36,433 nt of DNA from JARYLZ01 sp964388275 (GTDB lineage: Bacteria > Bacteroidota > Ignavibacteria > SZUA-365): the NCBI GenBank assembly GCA_964388275.1, contig CAYLZD010000039.1, positions 1-36,433 on the forward strand. Direction: 5' to 3'. Of the stretch, positions 25,299 to 32,090 are shown piece by piece (position 1 is the first letter of the stretch; every line of letters begins with the position of its first letter). Under the pieces are notes generated by a model, which made no database searches, was not told the DNA's origin, and worked only from the letters and a program-made list of their open reading frames with translations. A program made the position numbers and the translations under genes.

Positions 25299-25326
25299 AA
25301 AACAAACGTATAACAAGGTTTGTTTT
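25299..25326. promoter_or_regulatory. Perfect inverted repeat, candidate operator
   Basis: AAAACAAAC (25299-25307) and GTTTGTTTT (25318-25326) are perfect 9-bp arms with a 10-bp spacer. The symmetry and size suit a dimeric or tetrameric repressor. It lies about 117 bp upstream of the leftward fusion gene. Binding by the SorC-type protein is an inference. Confidence 0.55.
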
Positions 25327-25442
25327 CGCTTCGTGAGGGATTTATTTGTCCTTCTCATCTATGCGCCGCATCCGGAAAGGGCTGCAACGGCTGTAAAGTT
25401 AATACATTGTCGTATAATCGGGGATGAATCCGCTTCCGGTAT

Positions 25443-25486
25443 GGGGAGAAATTCGTTGCGCACTCATTTGCTCGAATATTCTCCCC
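25443..25486. promoter_or_regulatory. Imperfect inverted repeat, candidate operator or leader hairpin
   Basis: GGGGAGAAATTCG (25443-25455) faces CGAATATTCTCCCC (25473-25486). The arms match except for one inserted base, with a 17-nt spacer. It starts 25 bp after the TATAAT hexamer at 25413-25418, so it would fall in the early transcribed region of a rightward promoter, where it could act as an operator or an RNA hairpin. Confidence 0.55.
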
Positions 25487-25624
25487 GTTGCTGTATTTTC
25501 TGCTCCATTCTTTGAAATTGCGCTATAAACAGCGTTTTCCTCCGCATAATCGAGCTTGAAAAGAAGCAAGTCTCGAGTTTGACCTTATCTTGAACGAGGA
25601 AAAATTATTATCCGAGGAGGACAA

Positions 25625-27832
25625 GTGAAAATCAGCAACGATTTGCAGAATCGCAACCCCGAACTCGCGGTTGTAGAGCAGGTTTGTTCGTTAATCGGCG
25701 ATACACTTGAGATGAAAATCGAAAAGGGCGCCGATGGTTTGTCTTTTCAGGGCTCCGGGCGGAGCATATCATCGGTTTCCGGTGTTGTGAGCAACGACTC
25801 CCTGGATTTGCGTTTTATTCTCGTCCGCGTTGAAGGAGGCCTCAGTGTTCGGGCTGATTTCCTCTTCGAGCGGCTCTCGGAACTGGAGAGTTTGGGCGGC
25901 AAGTATCGTCTGATTTTCGAAACGGACGGCGGGGCCAAGTGCCTGGGCGTCGGTTTCGGCATATCGACAGTTCCGCTCACTCTGCCCAGACTTGCGCATA
26001 TACGGGACGAGATCGAGCGTCTCAAACGGCTTGGCGCCTTGCTGAAAGAAGGGCTTCCTGAAATCTTGGACGACCGGTCCATCCGCGCGCGGTACGACTC
26101 GGTCAGCGATGTTCTCGCTCCCGTCCTTCCATTGAACGGGTGTGTAATACCGGAGTCGGTCCTTCCGCTTGCCGAGCGAATCCTCGAGTGCCAGTCGGCG
26201 GCGATACCTGTCGCTCTGATAGCGCCGAATCCTCTGCGCGAGAGGTACCTCCTGTCCTGCGTCGCTTCTCTCTGCGCGGAGATCGGTTTGACGCTCGGCG
26301 TGGTTGAAAAGGGCCTCGTGCCGGTGCGGCAATTGCCCGACTTGCTCTCGAAGGCTCCGGGAGGAGTTGCGGCTCCGATGGAATCGTTGTTTGTCCGCGA
26401 TTCGGAAAACTACGACATGGGCAGTCATCTCCGGACTCTTTGGGCGTCGACCAGGAAGATGAAAAACGGTCTGATCATCACCGGTAGCGAAGGCGAGTTG
26501 CAACACGCCCTGAACGGCGGCCAGGGGCAGGTTTCCGATCCGCTCGAGCCCCTGATCCTTCGCGCCGACTACAAATTGGAATTTGGCAATCTTCTGGACT
26601 TCGCCATCGACACGGTCGCCCGGGATCTCGGCGGGCTCTCAGCCGCCGAAAAGCGAGAAGTCCGTTCACGGATCGGCGCATGCCTTGCTCCTCAACAAGA
26701 AGATGTCCGCGAGCGCCTCCTGCTGGCGGCGGTGCGGCGCGAGGTCATGCTGCAGAAATCCGGCAGGACGAATGTCCGCTCATTGGATGAATTCGTCCTG
26801 AAGATGAGAGACAGCAGGGAGACTTTCACCGGATCCACCGGCATCGTGATTCCCCGCAGATCCGACTCGGCGCAGCGCAAGCTCGTCGAGGTGTTTTGCG
26901 ACAAGGACTTCGAGAACAGGCTGAAAACCCGGATTCTCGGACAGAGCTGCGCCGTCCGCGGCCTCGTGCAGAGGTTGCGCAACGAAGCCCTGTGCCGTCC
27001 TCCGGAGCAGCCTCTGCGCGTTCTCCTCGAGGGTTCGCCCGCGACGGGCAAATCCGAGTCCGCCAAATTCATCGCCGAAGCGCTGGGCTTCGAGCACATG
27101 ACGGTCGACTGCGCCGGTATTCCCGATTACTACACTTTCAGTGCCCAGTTGCTCGGCTCCGGGCGAGGCATCGTGATGAGCCATCAGCCGGGCCGGCTCG
27201 AGATAGCCGCGCGCAAAGGCGGTGTAGTCATGGAGATCGCGGACCTCGACCACGCGCCGCCGACCGTGCGCGCCGCTATAGCCGATCTGTTTCTCCAGTG
27301 CATGGAGACGGGACTCGGACAGTCGTCGGCGGGCGGCAATTTCAACACTTGCAATATTATACTGGCTTTTACGATCAATCTTCCGGGGCGCCGGGATGAA
27401 GCCGCGCACAACGGTTTCGGGTACCGGGCTTCGCCCGATCCGGATGCGGAAGCGGAGGAGCGGGTCATCCGCGAGGCGCTCTCGCTGTTCAGCCCGGCAT
27501 TCCTGTCAAGGGTCGGAACTCCGATATTATTCAAACCTCTTGACGGGGAAGCGCTGCGCGGAATCGTCGCCGCGGCGCTCGCCGCCGCCCTGAAAGCCGC
27601 CGCCGGCAACACCGGCCATGCGGTTCCGGATGTGGCGGTCGACAATTCCGCTGTGGATCTGATAGTGAGCCGGTCCGACAGGAAAATCATGTCCTTCGGC
27701 GCCCGCATGCTGCTGGAGCAGGCGCGCAGCCATGCGGCCGAAGCGTATCTGGAATTCATGCCGTCGGCTTCGCTGCACCGGTCGGTGCGCGTCGTGCGCG
27801 ACGGAAACCGTCTTTCCATTTTACCATCATAA
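25625..27832 (+). CDS. ClpB-D2-like AAA+ ATPase with large unknown N-terminal region
   Basis: In this 735-residue protein about 445-735 resemble the second AAA+ module of ClpA/ClpB. ILGQ precedes the ATPase core, Walker A is GSPATGKS (470-477), the sensor-1 region is NTCNIILAFTIN, the arginine finger is FSPAFLSR (Arg629) and sensor 2 is FGARML (Arg694) in a D2-small-like tail. The Walker B equivalent reads VVMEIADLDHA (534-544), aligning Ala539-Asp540 with the usual Asp-Glu pair. Residues 1-440 are unrecognised; 190-320 could be a degenerate second ATPase-like fold, which is speculative. It probably unfolds or remodels a protein or complex. The start is GTG, four bases after GAGGAGG. First gene of the operon; 17 nt to the next start. 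Confidence 0.8.
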   Translation: MKISNDLQNRNPELAVVEQVCSLIGDTLEMKIEKGADGLSFQGSGRSISSVSGVVSNDSLDLRFILVRVEGGLSVRADFLFERLSELESLGGKYRLIFETDGGAKCLGVGFGISTVPLTLPRLAHIRDEIERLKRLGALLKEGLPEILDDRSIRARYDSVSDVLAPVLPLNGCVIPESVLPLAERILECQSAAIPVALIAPNPLRERYLLSCVASLCAEIGLTLGVVEKGLVPVRQLPDLLSKAPGGVAAPMESLFVRDSENYDMGSHLRTLWASTRKMKNGLIITGSEGELQHALNGGQGQVSDPLEPLILRADYKLEFGNLLDFAIDTVARDLGGLSAAEKREVRSRIGACLAPQQEDVRERLLLAAVRREVMLQKSGRTNVRSLDEFVLKMRDSRETFTGSTGIVIPRRSDSAQRKLVEVFCDKDFENRLKTRILGQSCAVRGLVQRLRNEALCRPPEQPLRVLLEGSPATGKSESAKFIAEALGFEHMTVDCAGIPDYYTFSAQLLGSGRGIVMSHQPGRLEIAARKGGVVMEIADLDHAPPTVRAAIADLFLQCMETGLGQSSAGGNFNTCNIILAFTINLPGRRDEAAHNGFGYRASPDPDAEAEERVIREALSLFSPAFLSRVGTPILFKPLDGEALRGIVAAALAAALKAAAGNTGHAVPDVAVDNSAVDLIVSRSDRKIMSFGARMLLEQARSHAAEAYLEFMPSASLHRSVRVVRDGNRLSILPS

Positions 27833-27849
27833 CAAGCGAGGAGGTGGCG

Positions 27850-28860
27850 ATGAAGAACATCGCTTTCAGAGTCGACGATCCACGGTCGTACCGCAAGGCC
27901 GGATCCCGCTCGATCATCGAGCTTACCGGCGCGGCCGGCAACAACGATCTCTACATTCAGAAGCGGAAGCTGGAACTGCTCGTGGCCGCCATTGTTTCGA
28001 AAGAGAACGTCAACCTGTCCGGTCCCACCGGCAGCGGCAAGACCGCGCTTATCGAAGCCCTGTCGCTCGTGCCGGACAATTTCATTCCGGTTTGCCGGGA
28101 ACTCGGCTTCCCCGAGAAACCGCTGAAAACCTTTCCCGTCGAGATGACACAGTTCGATACGCCGAGCGAACTGTACAGGATCAGGGCGCTGCAGGACGGC
28201 AACACCTTCTATGAAGACAGCATCATTTTCAGGTCGATAGCGGAAGCCCGGTCCATCAAGGATACGCACTATGCCGTCATATGGTGCCGTGAACTCGGCA
28301 GATGCCAAAACGGCGTACAGGGCGCTCTTCTCAACATAATCAGCCGTGGCGACATCCTGACGGCGGACGGGCGCAGGATCCCGAGCGAGGGAATATCGTT
28401 CCTGACGGACAACAATTATCAGGCGGCGGATGACGCGGTTCATTCACTATGTGTTTTCGATGACGCCTTGCGCAGGAGGTTCAGCATCAATATCACGCTG
28501 GACTACCTTCCGGCGGAGACCGAGGAGATCATACTTCGCAATCTTGCGTCCAGGGAAGGTCTGGGCGCCGACGAAAAGAACCTCATGAGCCTCGTCCTGC
28601 TCGGAGAGAAAATCCGGGCGGCGAGAGCGGACGGCCGCTTCCAATCGCTGGCGCCGCCAACCATACACGGATATCTGGGCGCGTTGCGCCTGCAGGCGCT
28701 GCTGCCTTCTTATCTGCTGCAGGACGTGCTCGAGCACAGCATTCTCGGAAACGCGTCCTCGGAGGACCGCAAGCTTTTCCCGGCGCTGTACCACGAAGTG
28801 TTCGGCGCCGAGGCGGTCTGCAGCGAGGAAGACGTCGCGATCGCGGGCGATCTGCTCTGA
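27850..28860 (+). CDS. MoxR-type AAA+ ATPase
   Basis: This 336-residue protein has Walker A GPTGSGKT (58-65), a MoxR-like VQGALLNII helix after Walker B, a sensor-1 asparagine in FLTDNNY (188-190) and an arginine-finger region ALRRRF (208-211). MoxR ATPases act with VWA-domain partners as chaperone-like machines; the next gene encodes one. The Walker B segment reads VIWCRELGR, so Arg147 occupies the usual aspartate position while Glu148 is kept. Magnesium coordination may be altered, although the catalytic glutamate remains. ATG 27850 was chosen over GTG 27844 because GAGGAGG (27838-27844) sits 5 nt before it. It lies 17 nt after the preceding stop and 14 nt before the next start. Confidence 0.87.
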   Translation: MKNIAFRVDDPRSYRKAGSRSIIELTGAAGNNDLYIQKRKLELLVAAIVSKENVNLSGPTGSGKTALIEALSLVPDNFIPVCRELGFPEKPLKTFPVEMTQFDTPSELYRIRALQDGNTFYEDSIIFRSIAEARSIKDTHYAVIWCRELGRCQNGVQGALLNIISRGDILTADGRRIPSEGISFLTDNNYQAADDAVHSLCVFDDALRRRFSINITLDYLPAETEEIILRNLASREGLGADEKNLMSLVLLGEKIRAARADGRFQSLAPPTIHGYLGALRLQALLPSYLLQDVLEHSILGNASSEDRKLFPALYHEVFGAEAVCSEEDVAIAGDLL

Positions 28861-28874
28861 AGCCGGAGGGACTG

Positions 28875-30923
28875 ATGCAACGAGAAAAAGACTCCTTGGA
28901 ACACCGCTCCACATGGGAAACGCGCAGGCGTTCGGATTGGGCGGGCATACGCGCCGAGGACGCGTTCCGTCCGAACGCGGACTTTGTCGTTCGCACGACT
29001 GCGCGCCGTCTGTTGTTCAACCGGATCAAGGAAGCGCAGCGCAGCATGGCCGAGGCGTTCGGCCGGCATTCGGGACGTGCGTACACCCCGGCGACGAAAC
29101 CCCAGCTGGCGCCATGCTATTCCTCTTTCCCGCGGGCGGCGGCGGCGGCGGCGGCGGTCGGAATGAGCGCCTTCGTCGAAGCTGAAAAAGTTTCCGAATT
29201 CGGAATCATCTTCTCTCAAGTCGGCAGAATGGAAGACGCGAAACAAAAAGAGCGCGAAAGCGGCGGCGACGGCGACGGCGACGGCGAATCCCTTTCAGAT
29301 AACGGGACCCACATGCTCGAGCGGATAGCGAAATCGGTGGAGATCCGTCTGCTCGCGGCGTCTCTGTCGCGCATGCCCGGCCTCGCATCCCTGGAATTCT
29401 ACCGGCTTTTCCTCGCTTCCCAGGTCGATCTGCGCTTCACCGATCTGCCCGAGGTGATCAATGCCGCCGTGATGTTCGGGGATTTGCTGCCCTCCTTGCG
29501 GCTGCTCCAGATACACCGGAAAACCGAAGCGCTGCTCAGCGCCCTGTTGAAGGCGTCCATGCCGTATTACCGCAACCTCTACGCGCCGGACCTGGACTTC
29601 TGTCTCGATTCCGGCGTTTCCTGGACGCGTGACCTCCACCGGATAGTGCTGGAGCATCTCCGCGCGGAAGCGGATTCGCGGAAACAAACACCGCCGGCGG
29701 GCAAGATTGCCGTTGCGCCTCTGAACCGGCCGGCGCCGCCGGCCATGGAAAACGACGAGTCTCTGGACGTCTCCATGAAATTCGCCTTGTCGATTCCGGA
29801 AACCACGGGGCAGGGCGATTGCGATGCTTCCAAAAAGGGGAATGGGAATCCGTTGCGAGCCGAAAGATCGCTCGCATTCCTCTTCGAGGCGATGTGGCAG
29901 GCCGCGTGCAAGCATGAAGATTGGGAAGACCCCATGGCCGAAGCCATCGAGAAAATCCTGCGGGCCCATCCTTATGAGGCCGGACCGATCGAGGGCGAGC
30001 CGGTCATCGGTTACGAGTGCGAAGTGAACCTCGGGAACGGAGAGGTCCGGAGCGGCGAACTCTTCGAACGAGTGATGGAGGCCGGGGCCGAAGACGATGA
30101 GGTGGAGGAACTTTTCGTGAATTCCGCTCCGATCGCTTCACTCATACGCAGATTGCTCTACCCGAACATCAAGGAAACCACGTCGATGGAGCGGTTCCGG
30201 GCGACCGGTTCGCTGGATCCGTCGCGGCTCGCCTGCGCGGCGTTCTCCGACGCCGTGTACAGGAGGACCCTGACCGGACGCTCGGTCGACGAAAGGGGGA
30301 AACCGGTGCTGGTGATAGCGGCGGACGCATCGGCCAGTCTCAATCCACAGCAGGCCGAACTCATTCGGCTGCTTTGCGCGGGCTGGATCCGGAGCGTCCG
30401 CAGAAGCAGCGTGCAGCTCATCTGCTGCCTCTACCACAGCGATAGTTTGCGGCAGACTCAAGCGGGACGACTCGTGCAGTGGATCATCCACCCCCGGAAA
30501 ACGTTCGGACGCGACACGACCGAGGCCATCCGCGCGCTGGCGGGATTCCGTCGCGGACAGGGCGCTCAAGCCGACGCCCTGTCGATACGATTCATAGTCG
30601 ACGAAGCGCAGCGCATCGCGGCGGGACGAATGGTCTTTCTCGTGCTTCTCACGGATGCCGATTGGAACAGGAGCTTCCGCGGCAAGGCCAGCGGCGCCGA
30701 GGAGGTTGCAATGACCTTCGATGGGCTCGACGCGGATTACCCGGACCGGCTGCACAAGACGGTGGTAGTGCTGGGCAACGAGAAGCACAATCTCGGCAAT
30801 ACTCCCGACGCCGTCATAATTGTGCCGGCCGAGGAATTGAAGGACATCGATGCCGTCACGCGAAGGATAGCCGGCTATGTCGCGGCAGCCATGAAGGAAA
30901 GAAAGCGGCTCATGAAAACATAG
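28875..30923 (+). CDS. VWA-domain protein partner of MoxR
   Basis: The C-terminal 200 residues of this 682-aa protein form a von Willebrand A domain with a complete MIDAS: DASAS (484-488), Thr548/549 in GRDTTEA and Asp594 in LLTDADW. The preceding segment RFRATGSLDPSRL resembles the linker seen in CoxE/CobT/NorD-type VWA partners of MoxR ATPases. The N-terminal 460 residues are largely helical and unrecognised. They hold an alanine run (88-94) and a Gly-Asp run (130-138) encoded by GC-rich microsatellites. MIDAS VWA domains bind acidic residues of partner proteins, so it probably couples the MoxR ATPase to a substrate. GGAGG precedes the ATG. A helical stretch around 150-242 resembles part of the next protein. 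Confidence 0.85.
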   Translation: MQREKDSLEHRSTWETRRRSDWAGIRAEDAFRPNADFVVRTTARRLLFNRIKEAQRSMAEAFGRHSGRAYTPATKPQLAPCYSSFPRAAAAAAAVGMSAFVEAEKVSEFGIIFSQVGRMEDAKQKERESGGDGDGDGESLSDNGTHMLERIAKSVEIRLLAASLSRMPGLASLEFYRLFLASQVDLRFTDLPEVINAAVMFGDLLPSLRLLQIHRKTEALLSALLKASMPYYRNLYAPDLDFCLDSGVSWTRDLHRIVLEHLRAEADSRKQTPPAGKIAVAPLNRPAPPAMENDESLDVSMKFALSIPETTGQGDCDASKKGNGNPLRAERSLAFLFEAMWQAACKHEDWEDPMAEAIEKILRAHPYEAGPIEGEPVIGYECEVNLGNGEVRSGELFERVMEAGAEDDEVEELFVNSAPIASLIRRLLYPNIKETTSMERFRATGSLDPSRLACAAFSDAVYRRTLTGRSVDERGKPVLVIAADASASLNPQQAELIRLLCAGWIRSVRRSSVQLICCLYHSDSLRQTQAGRLVQWIIHPRKTFGRDTTEAIRALAGFRRGQGAQADALSIRFIVDEAQRIAAGRMVFLVLLTDADWNRSFRGKASGAEEVAMTFDGLDADYPDRLHKTVVVLGNEKHNLGNTPDAVIIVPAEELKDIDAVTRRIAGYVAAAMKERKRLMKT

Positions 30924-30932
30924 GATTCTGCC

Positions 30933-32009
30933 ATGAACAACGGTCATTACGATGCGTGGGCCGAGGGCGGCGGATACGCATACGGAACCGCCCGGGGATA
31001 CGGACCTACAAGGGATGAAATCAGCGAACGCCTGCAACCGCTTTTCTCGATACTCGCCGCTCTGGATGGGCTGCGAATGCGGATGGAGAGGTCGGGAGGA
31101 GGCGGCGAGACGCTGGACGAGCTGCGCGGGATCCTCTTGGCGCCGATCACACTGAAAGGATGCTCTCGGTTTTTCAAGCCGATCGCTCTTGTGAATCCGC
31201 AGCCGCTGCGCAGAGTAATCGCGGACGCGGCCGGATATTCGGTTCATCTGGAGGCGCGGACTCTCCATCATGGCATCCCTGTTTACTATTGCTGCCGGAC
31301 AAGGGATGATTACTATTCAGAATACGGTTTGATAGTGGAGGATCTGTACTGCTCGCCGTCCTATCCCTTCGACGACGAGAGATTCGTCCGTCTCCGAATG
31401 TTCGGCCGCGAGGAGCAATGGCTGCGCCTCTCGCAGTACCGTTCAGCCGTCGAGCAAATGCTGGGCAGCAGGGATGGCGACGCGGTCGACGCCCATCTGC
31501 ACGAGGCGGGCAGATGGGTGTTGTCCGCCGCCTGGCATGAGAGCCAGCGCCCCGGTCTTCTGATCGCCGCTTGCATGGGTTTGAGCGCCTTCCCCCGCGC
31601 CGTGGAAATCCTGCATCTGGCTCTCACTTCGGATCCCTGCGATCTGCGCGCCCGAGTGAATCCCGCAATGCTGCTTTTCTTCCGCGAGGCGTACAAGCAG
31701 AAGCACATTCACAGCTTCCTGTCGTCGCTTCAGAGCATGGACGGCGGGCGTCTCGACCGCATATGGAGCGAAGCGCTGCCCATGTACCGGGGCTTGACTT
31801 CCGCTTACCTCCGCTTCATCAAGACGGAAATCAGATGGGGCCCGCTGCGTCAAACCACGCCGCTGTGGAAAGTCGTATTCGGCAACTACCCCCGAATGCA
31901 ATCGCTCAGCGGAGCGCTCCGCGCGAACTCCTCGGCGGCGAAGGCCGCCCGCGAACTCGAGCGGACCTCGGCTGGGATTTTGGAGCGCTTCGGGAAAGTG
32001 ATAGGATGA
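30933..32009 (+). CDS. Unrecognised 358-aa protein of the MoxR-VWA-helicase operon
   Basis: I do not recognise a family. The N-terminus is rich in Gly, Tyr and Ala (MNNGHYDAWAEGGGYAYG). Residues 70-160 look beta-rich with several Tyr/Cys-containing strands (VYYCCRTRDDYY), and 180-358 appear helical. The stretch DLRA...LPMYRGLTSAYLRF (237-304) resembles DLRF...SMPYYRNLYAPDLDF (185-242) in the preceding VWA protein, suggesting a shared domain. No catalytic motif, signal peptide or membrane segment is seen. The ATG is 10 nt after the upstream stop, with only a weak AGGAT-like ribosome binding site. An adaptor role is possible but unproven. Confidence 0.8.
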   Translation: MNNGHYDAWAEGGGYAYGTARGYGPTRDEISERLQPLFSILAALDGLRMRMERSGGGGETLDELRGILLAPITLKGCSRFFKPIALVNPQPLRRVIADAAGYSVHLEARTLHHGIPVYYCCRTRDDYYSEYGLIVEDLYCSPSYPFDDERFVRLRMFGREEQWLRLSQYRSAVEQMLGSRDGDAVDAHLHEAGRWVLSAAWHESQRPGLLIAACMGLSAFPRAVEILHLALTSDPCDLRARVNPAMLLFFREAYKQKHIHSFLSSLQSMDGGRLDRIWSEALPMYRGLTSAYLRFIKTEIRWGPLRQTTPLWKVVFGNYPRMQSLSGALRANSSAAKAARELERTSAGILERFGKVIG

Positions 32010-32090
32010 AGGTAACTTCGCGCCCCTGCGCGACGGCCGCCGCTTCGTTAAGTCCCGATTCTCATGTCTCCATGGTATTTTCCGTGAGGC

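Larger units (their letters stand above)
25183..25624. promoter_or_regulatory. Divergent control region between the SorC operon and the AAA/helicase operon
   Basis: This 442-bp region separates two divergent operons and is much more AT-rich than its surroundings. It contains two inverted repeats (25299-25326 and 25443-25486), a perfect TATAAT hexamer at 25413-25418 on the + strand without a good -35 partner, and strong ribosome binding sites at both ends (GAGGAG on the minus strand at 25191-25196, GAGGAGG at 25614-25620). No gene is evident inside. It is the obvious place for shared regulation by the SorC-type protein. Confidence 0.6.

Noticed and set aside
25579..25608. Promoter TTGACC with AATTAT just before the AAA+ gene
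   Set aside because: The -10 match is poor, the spacer is 18 bp and transcription would start inside the ribosome binding site.
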